The notes below the pieces were generated by a model. The model was not told the DNA's origin. It saw nothing but the letters and a program-made list of their open reading frames with translations, and did no database searches. Positions 1-8,477 of a stretch of 64,000 nucleotides of DNA are shown piece after piece. Origin of the DNA: Brevundimonas fluminis (GTDB lineage: Bacteria > Pseudomonadota > Alphaproteobacteria > Caulobacterales > Caulobacteraceae); NCBI RefSeq assembly GCF_003934285.1, contig NZ_RQWJ01000005.1, positions 62,001 to 126,000 on the forward strand. The letters run 5' to 3'. The first letter of the stretch is position 1. Every line of letters begins with the position of its first letter. Both the position numbers and the translations under genes were made by a program.

Positions 1-158
1 GCTTCACCGAGCCGGCGCGCGCGGCTGCGGACTTCGTCGTCGCCGACTCGACGGCGGCCGTCCGGCTGGTCGATTCCGAGGCGGTGCTGCGGCTGGCCGC
101 GCCGCTGATGGTGCATCCGCTGATCCGCCCCCTTCTCGCGGAACCGGCGGCGCCGTAA
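1..158 (+). CDS. C-terminal end of a gene cut by the window edge, possibly Mrr-like restriction endonuclease
   Basis: An open frame runs in from the left edge and stops with TAA at 156-158, leaving about 51 C-terminal residues. The fragment starts FTEPARAAADF and continues with RLVDSEAVLRLAAP. The pattern FT-x2-A-x3-A-x-F followed by a hydrophobic strand and V-D-x-E-x2-L-x-L resembles the last strand and helices of Mrr-type type IV restriction endonuclease domains (GxFTxxAxxFA, then IxLIDGxxL). This is pattern resemblance only, because the catalytic D-QxK region lies outside the window. Function is tentative; that the gene is real is fairly likely from the sustained high-GC coding pattern. 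Confidence 0.45.
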   Translation, partial: FTEPARAAADFVVADSTAAVRLVDSEAVLRLAAPLMVHPLIRPLLAEPAAP

Positions 159-174
159 CGTCGTTCGGCACGAC

Positions 175-195
175 TCGCCCCGCGCCTTGGGGCGA
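175..195 (+). terminator. possible stem-loop terminator
   Basis: A perfect 7-bp inverted repeat (TCGCCCC / GGGGCGA) with a 7-nt loop follows the upstream stop codon by 16 nt and precedes the TetR gene. It lacks a U-tract, so it is only a weak terminator candidate. Confidence 0.35.
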
Positions 196-220
196 TCTGC
201 GAACAACGGCGATAGACTGC

Positions 221-847
221 ATGCACGGCCCCTCCTCCGGCGCGGAACCGGATCCCCGACGCGAAGCCATCCTGCGGCATGCGCGACGTCGCTTCACCGC
301 CGATGGCTTCGCCGGCACGAAGATGGAGGCGGTGGCACGCGAGGCCGGGGTCTCCACCGCCACCCTCTACGCCCAGTTCGCCGGCAAGTCGGACCTCTTC
401 TCGGCCGTCATCGACGACGCGGCGGAGGAGTTCACCGTCCAGATGAAGCGGGTGTTCGAGCGCGACGGCTCGGCGCGCGACCGTCTGATCGAATTCGCCG
501 CGGGCTACGCCCGCTTCATGGCCGATCCCTTCGTCCGCTCGGTGTTCCGCCTGGTGATGGCCGAACGGCCGCGGTTCCGCGACGTGGCGGTGAAATTCTT
601 CGAGAAGGGCAAGAGCGATTTCGGCGCCTACGTCATCCAGGTCATCCAGGACATGTGCGTGCGCGGGGAACTGCGGGTCGAGCATCCGTCGTGGGCCGCG
701 GGCCAGCTGTTCGGCATGATCGAGCACCCGGTCTTCTTCATGCCGCTGGTCACGGGCGACGAGGTCATGCCGGTGCGCGCCTGCGACCAGATCGCCGCCG
801 ACGCGGTCGAGACCTTCCTGGCCCGCTACGGAGTCGTGCGCCGCTGA
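221..847 (+). CDS. TetR/AcrR family transcriptional regulator
   Basis: This 208-residue protein has a TetR-type N-terminal DNA-binding domain at about residues 14-60: RREAILRHARRRF begins helix 1, GVSTATLYAQFAGK forms the helix-turn-helix recognition segment, and SDLF begins the next helix. The C-terminal part (about 80-200) is all-helical and variable, as expected of the ligand-binding and dimerisation domain, and resembles AefR-type C-termini. It probably represses its own gene or a neighbour, but no divergent target is adjacent and pdxH downstream is convergent. The start is the first ATG after the upstream hairpin; no strong ribosome-binding site is visible. The ligand cannot be predicted. 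Confidence 0.88.
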   Translation: MHGPSSGAEPDPRREAILRHARRRFTADGFAGTKMEAVAREAGVSTATLYAQFAGKSDLFSAVIDDAAEEFTVQMKRVFERDGSARDRLIEFAAGYARFMADPFVRSVFRLVMAERPRFRDVAVKFFEKGKSDFGAYVIQVIQDMCVRGELRVEHPSWAAGQLFGMIEHPVFFMPLVTGDEVMPVRACDQIAADAVETFLARYGVVRR

Positions 848-851
848 CCTC

Positions 852-1526
852 TCAGGGCTGGAGCCGCGTCTTCGTCCAGCCCTCACCGGCGTGGTCGAAC
901 CGCAGCCGGTCGTGCAGGCGGAACGGCCGGTCGCGCCAGAACTCCACGGCCCGCGGGACCACGCGCCAGCCGGTCCAGTGCGGCGGCCGCGTCACCTCCC
1001 CCTCGCCGAAGCGCGCCGTCTCTCGCACCACGGCATCTTCCAGATCGGCCCGGGCCGCCAGCGGCCGCGACTGCTCCGACGCCCAGGCCCCGATCCGGCT
1101 TTCCCGCGCGCGGCTGGCGAAATAGGCGTCGGCCTCGGCCGCCGTGACCGGCTCGACGGCGCCGCGCACCCGGACCTGACGCCGCAGGGTCTTCCAGTGG
1201 AACAGCAGGGCCGCCCGCGGCTGCCCGGCCAGTTGGCCGCCCTTTGCGCTTTCGGCGTTGGAGTAGAAGGTGAACCCCCGGTCGTCGACGTCCTTGAGCA
1301 GAACCATCCGGGCGTCGGGCATGCCCTCCGCGTCGACGGTGGACAGACACATGGCGTTGGCGTCGTTCGGCTCGTGCCGCAGCGCCTCGGCCAGCCAGTC
1401 GACGAACAGGCCGATGGGCTCCGGACGGTCGAAGATCGTCTCGTCCCCGTTGGCGGCCAGGGCGGCGGCATAGTCGCGCGCGTACTCCTCACGCGACGGA
1501 CTGGGCGGGATCACGGGGGCGGTCAT
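852..1526 (-). CDS. pdxH: pyridoxamine 5'-phosphate oxidase
   Basis: PdxH is the FMN-dependent cytoplasmic oxidase that converts pyridoxine or pyridoxamine 5'-phosphate to pyridoxal 5'-phosphate. The 224-residue product has the split-barrel FMN fold with family motifs: [20 protein letters not shown] (about 50-69), [15 protein letters not shown], the phosphate-binding [11 protein letters not shown] segment, SRIGAWAS and the C-terminal WRVVP...EFW and RLHDR segments. Length is close to the usual 210-230. I chose the ATG at 1526 because longer reading frames would run through the divergent J-domain gene. The gene is convergent with the TetR gene, with 4 bp between the stops. Confidence 0.95.
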   Translation of the reverse strand: MTAPVIPPSPSREEYARDYAAALAANGDETIFDRPEPIGLFVDWLAEALRHEPNDANAMCLSTVDAEGMPDARMVLLKDVDDRGFTFYSNAESAKGGQLAGQPRAALLFHWKTLRRQVRVRGAVEPVTAAEADAYFASRARESRIGAWASEQSRPLAARADLEDAVVRETARFGEGEVTRPPHWTGWRVVPRAVEFWRDRPFRLHDRLRFDHAGEGWTKTRLQP

Positions 1527-1611
1527 GCGTCTGCGATAGCGCGCGGCGGGAAGCGGCGGAAGTGCGGCACGGTTAACCCGGCATTGACCCTGATCGGGGC
1601 CTTTGTCAGGG

Positions 1612-2331
1612 ATGCGTGGGGAAGCCGCACCTCTGACCGTCGCCGAGGCCCGGGCCGTCCTGGGGCTGGAGGGGCCCGCGCACGGGCCGGCGCTGACGGC
1701 CGCCTTCCGCCGCGCGGTCAAGGCGGCGCGGCCGGACCTGCCCGGCGGCGACGAATGGACCTTTCGCCGCGTCATCGCCGCCCACGACCTGCTGAAGCGG
1801 CTGGACGCTCCGCTGGCCCTGCCCTCGCCCGCCGTGCGTCAGCCGGCGCCCCCGACGCTGGCGATCTCGCCGCTGGAGGCCCTGTCCGGCGGCGTGGCCA
1901 CGGTCCGCACGGGCGGCAGGCGCCTGCGTGCCGCCTACGGCCCGGGACTGCGCACCGGCGATCGGCTGCGGCTGAAGGGCGCGGGACGTGACGGCACGGA
2001 CCTGTATCTGGCCGTGGTCATCCGCGGGTGCGGGACGCTGTCCGCGGTCGGCGACGATCTGCACATGACCGCCCCGGTGACGCGTCAGCAGCTGCGCCAC
2101 GGCGGCCGGCTGGAGATCGCCACCCATGCGGGGCCGCGCTCGGCCTGGCTGGTCCCGGACCATCCGACGCTGCGGCTGCGGCTGCGAGACCTGGGCCTGC
2201 CGCCGCGCGGAAACCGCCGGCGGGGGCACCTGTTCGTCACGCTGGAGCCGGTCGAGGACGCTCCGTCGGCCTCGGTCGACCTGCGCGCCCGCTTCGCCCG
2301 CGACTGGACGCCGGAGCGCCGCGCGGCCTAA
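1612..2331 (+). CDS. degenerate J-domain protein with DnaJ C-terminal-like domain
   Basis: The 239-residue protein starts with a region shaped like a J-domain ([12 protein letters not shown], then helix [16 protein letters not shown], then [11 protein letters not shown]). The invariant HPD tripeptide of DnaJ co-chaperones is RPD here (residues 40-42). Residues about 85-225 resemble the beta-rich C-terminal substrate-binding region of DnaJ/CbpA ([40 protein letters not shown]). There is no zinc-finger region. Because the His is needed to stimulate DnaK ATPase, this protein probably does not act as a normal co-chaperone (inference). I used the ATG at 1612; a TTG lies 9 nt upstream. aroC follows after 12 nt, so the two may be co-transcribed. 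Confidence 0.8.
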   Translation: MRGEAAPLTVAEARAVLGLEGPAHGPALTAAFRRAVKAARPDLPGGDEWTFRRVIAAHDLLKRLDAPLALPSPAVRQPAPPTLAISPLEALSGGVATVRTGGRRLRAAYGPGLRTGDRLRLKGAGRDGTDLYLAVVIRGCGTLSAVGDDLHMTAPVTRQQLRHGGRLEIATHAGPRSAWLVPDHPTLRLRLRDLGLPPRGNRRRGHLFVTLEPVEDAPSASVDLRARFARDWTPERRAA

Positions 2332-2343
2332 GCCTTCGAGGTC

Positions 2344-3429
2344 ATGTCGCACAACACTTTCGGCCACCTGTTCCGCGTCACCACCTGGGGCGAAAGCCAT
2401 GGGCCGGCCATCGGCTGCGTGGTGGACGGGTGCCCGCCGGGCATTTCCCTGACCGAAGCGGACATCCAGCCGTGGCTGGACCGGCGCAAACCCGGCGGCA
2501 GCCGTTTCGTCACCCAGCGCAAGGAGAGCGACGCGGTCCGCATCCTGTCCGGCACGTTCGACGACGGCGCCGGCCCGGTGACGACCGGCACGCCGATCTC
2601 GCTGATGATCGAGAACGAGGACGCGCGCTCGAAGGACTACGGCGAGATCGCCCGGTCCTGGCGCCCCGGCCACGCCGACTTCACCTATGACGCCAAGTAC
2701 GGCGTTCGGGATCCGCGCGGTGGAGGTCGCTCGTCGGCGCGCGAGACGGCCATGCGCGTCGCCGCCGGCGCCGTGGCGCGCAAGGTGCTGGGCGACCGGA
2801 TCACGATCCGCGCCGGCGTGACCCAGCTGGGCCCGCACCGCATCGCCGAAGACGCCGTCGAGTTCGACGCCGTCCACGACAACCCCCTGTTCGCCGCTTC
2901 GGCCGACGTCGTGGCGGCGTGGTCCGACTATCTGGACGGGGTGCGCAAGGCGGGCTCGTCCATAGGCGCGGTGGTGTCGCTGGAGGTCGCCGGCGCCCCC
3001 GCCGGCTGGGGCGCGCCGGTCTACGGCAAGCTGGACGCCGAACTGGCCGCCGCCCTGATGTCGATCAACGCGGTCAAGGGCGTGGAGATCGGCGCGGGCT
3101 TCGCCTCGGCCGAACTGTCGGGCGAGGACAACGCCGACGAGATGCGCATGGGACCGGACGGACGGCCGGTCTTCCTGTCGAACAAGGCGGGCGGCGTGCT
3201 GGGGGGCATTTCGACCGGCCGGCCGATCACCGCGCGGGTCGCGTTCAAGCCGACCTCCTCCATCCTGACGCCGCGCCGCAGCGTGACGCGGGACGGTCAG
3301 GACACCGACCTGCGGACCGTCGGCCGTCACGATCCCTGCGTCGCCCTGCGCGGGGTGCCGGTGGTCGAGGCGATGGCGGCCTGCGTGCTGGCGGACGCGA
3401 TGCTGCGGCACCGGGGACAGGTGGGGTGA
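2344..3429 (+). CDS. aroC: chorismate synthase
   Basis: AroC converts 5-enolpyruvylshikimate 3-phosphate to chorismate, the last step of the shikimate pathway, using reduced FMN. The 361-residue length is typical. Family signatures are visible: N-terminal [15 protein letters not shown], the segment [25 protein letters not shown], and C-terminal [17 protein letters not shown] and KPTSSI segments followed by [14 protein letters not shown]. It begins 12 nt after the J-domain gene. Its stop codon overlaps the GTG start proposed for the next small gene. Confidence 0.97.
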   Translation: MSHNTFGHLFRVTTWGESHGPAIGCVVDGCPPGISLTEADIQPWLDRRKPGGSRFVTQRKESDAVRILSGTFDDGAGPVTTGTPISLMIENEDARSKDYGEIARSWRPGHADFTYDAKYGVRDPRGGGRSSARETAMRVAAGAVARKVLGDRITIRAGVTQLGPHRIAEDAVEFDAVHDNPLFAASADVVAAWSDYLDGVRKAGSSIGAVVSLEVAGAPAGWGAPVYGKLDAELAAALMSINAVKGVEIGAGFASAELSGEDNADEMRMGPDGRPVFLSNKAGGVLGGISTGRPITARVAFKPTSSILTPRRSVTRDGQDTDLRTVGRHDPCVALRGVPVVEAMAACVLADAMLRHRGQVG

Positions 3430-3848
3430 AGCCTGTGACTGCCTACCGCCACAAACTCCGTTGGAGGGTATGGCGTATTTGGCAGGCCCTGCGCCGTGCA
3501 GCCGGGAATGTCGGCTCCGTGATTGCAGGTCCACTGGCCGTAGCCGTCTGCGTTGTGGTTCCCGGAGTGATCGCGTTCGGCTGGAAATACCTGCCGCCGC
3601 ATGATCACCGAATCTGGGTGGGGCAGGTGGTTGCAACTGGCCCGGTGCGAGCAACGTCAGCTAACCAGCCCATTGCGCTGATCCGCATCGGTGCAGACGT
3701 CGTTCGATTCGAAGGCCCTTCAGTCGCGGGCTGTACCGTCGGCGACTATGCGGACGTTCAGAAGACCTACACCACGCGAAACGGCCGAAGGGGTTCGCCC
3801 ACCCTCATCGGGACCGATTTGATTAGCCGCTGCCGCCCCCTTCCGTAA
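3426..3848 (+). CDS. hypothetical single-pass membrane protein
   Basis: I do not recognise this 140-residue protein. From a GTG that overlaps the aroC stop it reads [17 protein letters not shown], a strongly basic start, followed by one hydrophobic segment at about residues 37-58 ([21 protein letters not shown]). A C-terminal domain of about 75 residues follows, probably outside the cytoplasm, with a single Cys in [17 protein letters not shown] second GTG three codons downstream could be the start instead. Base composition is somewhat lower in GC than the surrounding genes, hinting at weaker codon adaptation or later acquisition. The basic N-terminus predicts an N-in orientation. Confidence 0.55.
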   Translation: MKPVTAYRHKLRWRVWRIWQALRRAAGNVGSVIAGPLAVAVCVVVPGVIAFGWKYLPPHDHRIWVGQVVATGPVRATSANQPIALIRIGADVVRFEGPSVAGCTVGDYADVQKTYTTRNGRRGSPTLIGTDLISRCRPLP

Positions 3849-3856
3849 CCGACACT

Positions 3857-3869
3857 GTTTCCCATATGG
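3857..3869 (+). promoter_or_regulatory. 13-bp sequence shared with 34814-34826
   Basis: GTTTCCCATATGG occurs here, about 45 nt before the pirin start codon, and again about 50 nt before the L,D-transpeptidase start codon. The similar position in two intergenic regions suggests a promoter -10 element or regulator site. CCCATAT resembles a heat-shock sigma-32 type -10, but no convincing -35 is visible. Confidence 0.3.
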
Positions 3870-3913
3870 ATGTTCAGCGAGGTTTCTAGCCCTCGGATTC
3901 CGGGACCTTCCCC

Positions 3914-4609
3914 ATGATCGACGTTCGACCCTTCACCACCCTCGGCGGCGCGGACCACGGCTGGCTCAAGGCGCGCCATCACTTCTCGTTCGCCAACTAC
4001 TACGACCCGTCCCGCATGGGCTGGGGCCGGCTGCGCGTCTGGAACGACGACGAGATCGCGGCCCAGTCGGGCTTTCCGCCCCACCCGCACGCGGACATGG
4101 AGATCATCACCTACGTCCGCAGCGGCGCGATCACCCACCAGGACTCGATGGGCAACCAGGGCCGCACCGGCGCGGGCGACGTGCAGGTGATGAGCGCGGG
4201 CACCGGCGTGCGCCACGCCGAGTTCAATCTGGAGCCGGAGACCACCACCCTGTTCCAGATCTGGATCGAGACCGACAAGCCCGGCGCCCAGCCCGGGTGG
4301 GGCCAGCGGAAGTTTCCCAAGGCCGACCGCTCGGGCCGCTTCACCGTCGTCGCCTCGGGCGATCCGGCCGACGGCGCCCTGCACATCAACGCCGATGCGA
4401 AGGTGCTGGCCGCCACGCTGAAGGCCGGCGAGACGATCACCTACGATCTGGCCGAGGGCCGCCGCGCCTATCTGGTGCCCGCCGTCGGCGAGGTCGAGGT
4501 CAACGGCGTGACGCTGAACGCCCGCGACGGCGCCGGCATCAAGGACGAGCCGACGCTCACCGTGACGGCCAGGGCCGACGCCGAGCTGGTCATGGTCGAC
4601 AGCCTCTGA
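3914..4609 (+). CDS. pirin family protein (YhhW-like)
   Basis: This 231-residue protein is a bicupin of the pirin family. The N-terminal cupin carries the metal-binding set: His57 and His59 in PPHPHADMEIITYV, and His101 and Glu103 in GVRHAEFN. FSFANYYDP and GWGRLRVWNDD near the N-terminus are typical of the YhhW group, several members of which have quercetin 2,3-dioxygenase activity in vitro. The second cupin (about 140-231) is degenerate and lacks an obvious metal site. It is probably a soluble cytoplasmic protein. The physiological substrate is unknown. It stands alone between two intergenic regions. Confidence 0.93.
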   Translation: MIDVRPFTTLGGADHGWLKARHHFSFANYYDPSRMGWGRLRVWNDDEIAAQSGFPPHPHADMEIITYVRSGAITHQDSMGNQGRTGAGDVQVMSAGTGVRHAEFNLEPETTTLFQIWIETDKPGAQPGWGQRKFPKADRSGRFTVVASGDPADGALHINADAKVLAATLKAGETITYDLAEGRRAYLVPAVGEVEVNGVTLNARDGAGIKDEPTLTVTARADAELVMVDSL

Positions 4610-4693
4610 GCGCCGCCTTGAGAAGGCCCGCGTCGGCGGTCAGTGTTCGTTCACCAAACCGGGCCTAGATCGGGCCCAGTCGGGAGAATGATC

Positions 4694-4963
4694 ATGAAGA
4701 CCGTCGCGCGGGCCGCCGCCCTGACCGCCATCGTGGGCGGATCGCTCATGCTGCAAGGGTGCCTGGTCGGGGCCGTGGTCGGAACCGGCGCGGCCGTCGT
4801 CGGCGGCGCGGCCAAGGTGACCGGCGCGGTCGTCGGCGCCGGGGTCGACGCCGTCACAACGTCCGACGAGGAAACGAAGGCCAGACGCGAGCGCGAGCAG
4901 CGCGAGTGGGAACGCGAGCAGCGCCGCTGCGAGCAGCGCCGCGCGTCAGGGCGCGACTGCTAG
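4694..4963 (+). CDS. small glycine-rich lipoprotein
   Basis: An 89-residue protein begins MKTVARAAALTAIVGGSLML and has a lipobox ending Q-G-C (Cys at about residue 21). This predicts cleavage by signal peptidase II and lipidation. After the Cys comes a Gly/Ala/Val-rich zipper-like stretch (GAVVGTGAAVVGGA), then a highly charged tail with repeated R-E-R-E-Q-R/W units. GGGAG about 7 nt before the ATG at 4694 favours this start over the ATG at 4688. The stop overlaps the end of convergent queD. No function can be assigned. Confidence 0.75.
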   Translation: MKTVARAAALTAIVGGSLMLQGCLVGAVVGTGAAVVGGAAKVTGAVVGAGVDAVTTSDEETKARREREQREWEREQRRCEQRRASGRDC

Positions 4964-5328
4964 AGCGTCAGCTCGCACCGTTCCCCGATCGTGGGGCGCA
5001 GGACGGTGATCTTCGAAAGTCCCGGAAACGCGGGCGCCAGCCGGTCGGCGAACCAGGCGCAGATCGCCTCCAGACTGGGCGTCTCCAGACCCGGATGCTC
5101 GTTCAGCAGGCCGTGATCCAGCTCGGCCGCCGCCGCCTTCAGCGAGGCCTCCAGCCTCGTCAGGTCGACGACGAATCCCATGTCGCCGCCCGGCGTGCCG
5201 CGAACGGACGCCTCCACGCGGAACGAGTGGCCGTGCACGCGCCGGTGCGGACTGCCCTCCGGTCCGTGGGGGAAATGATGCGCCGCGTCGAAATGCGCGG
5301 CCTTGGTGACTTCGAAAACGCGGGTCAT
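4960..5328 (-). CDS. queD: 6-carboxytetrahydropterin synthase-like protein (variant QueD)
   Basis: QueD makes 6-carboxy-5,6,7,8-tetrahydropterin from 7,8-dihydroneopterin triphosphate, the second step of queuosine synthesis. The 122-residue length and the zinc-binding histidines fit (FDAAHHF, then VHGHSF with His32 and His34), as does LDHGLLN. The catalytic Cys that normally lies four residues before HGH (E. coli HKCGRLHGH) is His28 here (SPHRRVHGH). The C-terminal E-T-C motif that anchors the pterin is replaced by LRPTIGERC with Cys118. It is the last gene of queC-queE-queD and overlaps queE by 4 bp. Context makes the QueD role likely, but the active site differs from the reference enzyme. 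Confidence 0.87.
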   Translation of the reverse strand: MTRVFEVTKAAHFDAAHHFPHGPEGSPHRRVHGHSFRVEASVRGTPGGDMGFVVDLTRLEASLKAAAAELDHGLLNEHPGLETPSLEAICAWFADRLAPAFPGLSKITVLRPTIGERCELTL

Positions 5329-5957
5329 CTCACGCCGATGTACTTGTGCGTCTGGACGCTCAGGCGCCAGCGCGGGTGTCGCAGACAGTAGTCCACCGCC
5401 GCGGCGGTGTTCGCGGCCTGATCCGGCCCGTCCATGGGCTGAAGCCAGAAGCGCTCGAAATCGAGACGCTCGAACCGCTCCGGCATGGCCTTCGGCTGGG
5501 GAAAGACCAGCTTCAGCTCCTGTCCCCGGGTCTGAACCACCGGCGCGTCGGCCTTGGGACTGACGCAGATCCAGTCGATCCCGTCGGGCGCCGCGACCGT
5601 GCCGTTGGTCTCGACCGCGATGGAAAAGCCGCGCGCGTGCAGGGCGTCGATCAGCGCCGGGTCCAGCTGGAGCAGCGGTTCACCGCCCGTGCAGACGACC
5701 AGTCGGTCGCGCGCTCCGCCCATCCAGCGCGCCCCGACATGGTCCGCCAGCGCCTCGGCCGTCACGAACTTGCCGCCGCCGTCCCCGTCCGTGCCGACGA
5801 AGTCGGTGTCGCAGAAATCGCAGATCGCGCCCGCCCGATCCCGCTCCAGCCCGTTCCACAGATTGCAGCCGGCGAAGCGCAGGAACACCGCCGCGCGGCC
5901 CGCCTGTCCGCCCTCGCCCTGCACCGTCAGGAAGCACTCCTTGACCGCATAGGTCAT
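5325..5957 (-). CDS. queE: 7-carboxy-7-deazaguanine synthase
   Basis: QueE is a radical-SAM enzyme that rearranges 6-carboxytetrahydropterin to 7-carboxy-7-deazaguanine. In this 210-residue product the cluster-binding cysteines are Cys31, Cys46 and Cys49 (FAGCNLW, then ICDFCDTDF), the C-x14-C-x2-C spacing typical of QueE rather than the usual C-x3-C-x2-C. VQGEG near the N-terminus and TGGEPLLQ in the middle are also family motifs. I chose the ATG at 5957, which overlaps the queC stop as ATGA; an upstream extension would lie inside queC. It is the middle gene of queC-queE-queD. Confidence 0.94.
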   Translation of the reverse strand: MTYAVKECFLTVQGEGGQAGRAAVFLRFAGCNLWNGLERDRAGAICDFCDTDFVGTDGDGGGKFVTAEALADHVGARWMGGARDRLVVCTGGEPLLQLDPALIDALHARGFSIAVETNGTVAAPDGIDWICVSPKADAPVVQTRGQELKLVFPQPKAMPERFERLDFERFWLQPMDGPDQAANTAAAVDYCLRHPRWRLSVQTHKYIGVR

Positions 5958-6679
5958 CGGCTGGCCTCCCACTCGGCCCAGCCCCTGGCCCGCAGCTCGC
6001 ACGCCGGGCAGTCGCCGCAGCCGTGGCCCCAGGCGTGCGGGTCGCCGCGCTCGCCGCGATAGCAGGTGTGGCTGTCCTCAACGATCAGCCGCACGAGAGG
6101 CTCGCCACCCAGGTCGTGCGCCAGCGCCCAGGTGTCGGCCTTGGTCAGCCGCATCAGCGGCGTCTCGATCGCCACCGCCTTGTCCAATCCCAGGGACAGC
6201 GCCCGCTCCATGGCGTCGATCGTGTCGCGGCGGCAGTCGGGATAGCCGCTGAAGTCCGTCTCGCACATGCCGCCGACCAGCACGTCCAGCCCGCGCCGGT
6301 CGGCCAGAGCCGCCGCGCAAGTCAGGAACACCAGATTGCGCCCCGGCACGAAGGTGGTCGGCAGGCCCCGCGCGTCCATTTCGATCTCGCGTTCGGCGGT
6401 CAGGGCGCTGTCGGCGATGCGGCCGTAGCCGGTAAGGTCCACGACGTGGTCCGGCCCCAGCCGCGCGGCGCGGTCGGCGTCCAGCCCCGCCATCCGCTCG
6501 CGCACCGTCAGCCGCGCCCGCATCTCCACCGCATGCCGCTGGCCATAGTCGAAGCCGACCGTCTCGACGCGCGCGAACCGGTCCAGCGCCCACGCGAGGC
6601 AGGTCGCGCTGTCCTGCCCGCCCGAGAACAGGACCAGGGCGGAAGACGCGACGGACGGGGCGGGCTGGACTGCGGACAT
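5954..6679 (-). CDS. queC: 7-cyano-7-deazaguanine synthase
   Basis: QueC converts 7-carboxy-7-deazaguanine to preQ0 with ATP and ammonia. The 241-residue protein has the PP-loop SGGQDS at residues 19-24 and the FDYGQRH segment. FVPGRN and [15 protein letters not shown] are family motifs. The zinc-binding cysteines cluster in SHTCYRG and GCGDCPAC near the C-terminus. It is the first gene of an operon with queE and queD, each overlapping by 4 bp. I looked for a preQ1 riboswitch in the 178-bp region upstream, shared with the histidine kinase gene, and did not recognise one. Confidence 0.96.
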   Translation of the reverse strand: MSAVQPAPSVASSALVLFSGGQDSATCLAWALDRFARVETVGFDYGQRHAVEMRARLTVRERMAGLDADRAARLGPDHVVDLTGYGRIADSALTAEREIEMDARGLPTTFVPGRNLVFLTCAAALADRRGLDVLVGGMCETDFSGYPDCRRDTIDAMERALSLGLDKAVAIETPLMRLTKADTWALAHDLGGEPLVRLIVEDSHTCYRGERGDPHAWGHGCGDCPACELRARGWAEWEASR

Positions 6680-6857
6680 GACGACCCTGCGGTCGGCCCG
6701 GGGGCCGCGCGCATGTGAAGGTTGGTTCCGGCGATGTGCGGAAGGCGCGCCTCATACACCCGCGCGCGCCGCGAGGCAAAAACGAGCGATTTTCCGCTTA
6801 ACCGTTCCGCAAAGGCTCCGCGCTAATGTCCGGCGGTATCACGGAGTTTCGGCCAGT

Positions 6858-8477
6858 ATGCCGACCATCGAAACCCTGACGCAGCGGATCGACCCCGTTT
6901 CGCTCGAGGCCACCGGCGCGCAGATTTTCGCGCGGTTCGACGCCGAACCCGACACATTGTGCCTTCCGGTGGTCGTCGACGGCCGCCCGGTCGGCCTGAT
7001 CGAGCGCAACGACTTCCTGATGAAGTTGGCGGCGCCGCTGGGGCACGCCCTGTACCTCTCGCGCGACGCGACGCACGTCATGGACCCGGAACCTGCGGTG
7101 GTTCAGGCGGGAATGCGGCTGGAGACGGTCTGCGACGTGATGCTCAGGGCGGGTCCGGGCCAGCTGATGCGGGGCTTCGTCGTGACGGACGGCGGGAAGT
7201 ACCACTCCGTCGGCACGGCCGCCTCGCTGCTGCAGGCGGCCAACCAGATCCATCAGCAACGCGACGCGGCCATGGCCGAGCAGTCGCGCCGCCTGAACGA
7301 CACCCGCGCCCAGGCCCTCGCCGCCGCGCGCGCCAAGAGCCAGTTCCTCGGAATCATGAGCCACGAGCTTCGCACGCCGATGAACGGCGTCCTGGCCGTC
7401 GCCGAGCTGTTGCGGCGCCAGCCCCTGAACGCCCAGGCCCAGGCTCACGTCTCGACCATCGTCGAATCCTCCGAGACCCTGATCCGCATCCTGCAGGACG
7501 CGCTGGACCTGTCGCGCGCCGAGGCCGGCGAACTGGAACTCAACGTCGGGCCCACGCCCCTGCGCGCCCTGATGGACGACGTGCAGGCCCTCTGGGCGCC
7601 GCGCGCGTCGCAGGACGACGTCAGCCTGATGATCGGCTACGAGGGCGACACCGAACTGGCCGCGCACGTCGATCCCGTGCGGCTCAAGCAGGTCTTCAAC
7701 AACCTGATCGGCAACGCCCTGAAGTTCGCCCGCAACGGCGTGGTCGAGGCCGGGCTGAAGGCCTGGGCCGAAGGCGATCGGGTCCGCGTCGAGGCCCGCG
7801 TGCGCGACGACGGCCCGGGCGTCGACCCCGACCGCGTGGACGCCATTTTCGAACCCTTCGTCCACGGCTCCGGACCGGACGGCGCCGGCCTGGGTCTGGC
7901 CATCTGCCGCCAGATCGTCGACCGGATGAACGGCCGCATCTGGGCGGAGAACAATGCCGGTCGCGGCGCCACCTTCGCCTTCGACCTCGATCTGCCGCGC
8001 GCCGAGATCGCGGTGGAACGCGCCGCGGAGGTTTCGGACCTGATCGAGCTCAGCGCGGTGGAAAACCCCCACGTCCTGATCGTCGACGACAACGCCACCA
8101 ACCGCATCGTCGCGCAGGCCCTGTGCGAGATGTTCGGCTGTACCTCCGAGACCGCCGAGGACGGGGTGGAGGCCGTCGAGGCCGTGCGCGAACGCCGCTT
8201 CGACCTGGTGTTGATGGACATCAAGATGCCGCGGATGGACGGCGTCCAGGCGACGCGGGCGATACGCGCGCTGGAAGGGGCGGCCGGCCGCGTGCCGATC
8301 GTGGCCCTGACCGCCAACGCCGATCCTGACGACGCCCTGGGCTACATGGCCGAAGGCATGGTCGCGGTGGTCGAAAAGCCCATCAAGCCCGAGCGCCTGA
8401 GAATGGCGATGCACGCGGCCCTGACCTCCGTCGTACCGGAGGCGGAAGCGGCCCCGACGGCTCGCGCGGTGGCCTAG
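6858..8477 (+). CDS. soluble hybrid sensor histidine kinase with receiver domain
   Basis: The 539-residue protein has four parts and no membrane segment. Residues 1-130 look like a CBS-pair-type module (LCLPVVVDGRPVGLIERNDF and later GFVVTDGGKYHSVGT). A helical linker leads to a HisKA domain with phospho-acceptor His169 in MSHELRTP. The HATPase domain follows, with FNNLIGNALKFA, DDGPGVDP and GAGLGLAI. A C-terminal receiver domain carries phospho-acceptor Asp454 in LMDIKMPRMDG. It would phosphorylate its own receiver and probably pass phosphate to an unlinked phosphotransferase; no response regulator is adjacent. The N-terminal CBS-like region may sense a nucleotide (inference). I chose the ATG at 6858 because the upstream frame runs through the queC promoter region. 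Confidence 0.92.
   Translation: MPTIETLTQRIDPVSLEATGAQIFARFDAEPDTLCLPVVVDGRPVGLIERNDFLMKLAAPLGHALYLSRDATHVMDPEPAVVQAGMRLETVCDVMLRAGPGQLMRGFVVTDGGKYHSVGTAASLLQAANQIHQQRDAAMAEQSRRLNDTRAQALAAARAKSQFLGIMSHELRTPMNGVLAVAELLRRQPLNAQAQAHVSTIVESSETLIRILQDALDLSRAEAGELELNVGPTPLRALMDDVQALWAPRASQDDVSLMIGYEGDTELAAHVDPVRLKQVFNNLIGNALKFARNGVVEAGLKAWAEGDRVRVEARVRDDGPGVDPDRVDAIFEPFVHGSGPDGAGLGLAICRQIVDRMNGRIWAENNAGRGATFAFDLDLPRAEIAVERAAEVSDLIELSAVENPHVLIVDDNATNRIVAQALCEMFGCTSETAEDGVEAVEAVRERRFDLVLMDIKMPRMDGVQATRAIRALEGAAGRVPIVALTANADPDDALGYMAEGMVAVVEKPIKPERLRMAMHAALTSVVPEAEAAPTARAVA

Noticed and set aside
5554..6062. Plus-strand open frames opposite queE and queC
   Set aside because: They are antisense to well-identified queuosine genes and have no recognisable domains.
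6680..6857. Possible preQ1 riboswitch between queC and the kinase gene
   Set aside because: I looked for the preQ1 aptamer pattern (C-rich hairpin and A-rich tail near a ribosome-binding site) and did not see it.
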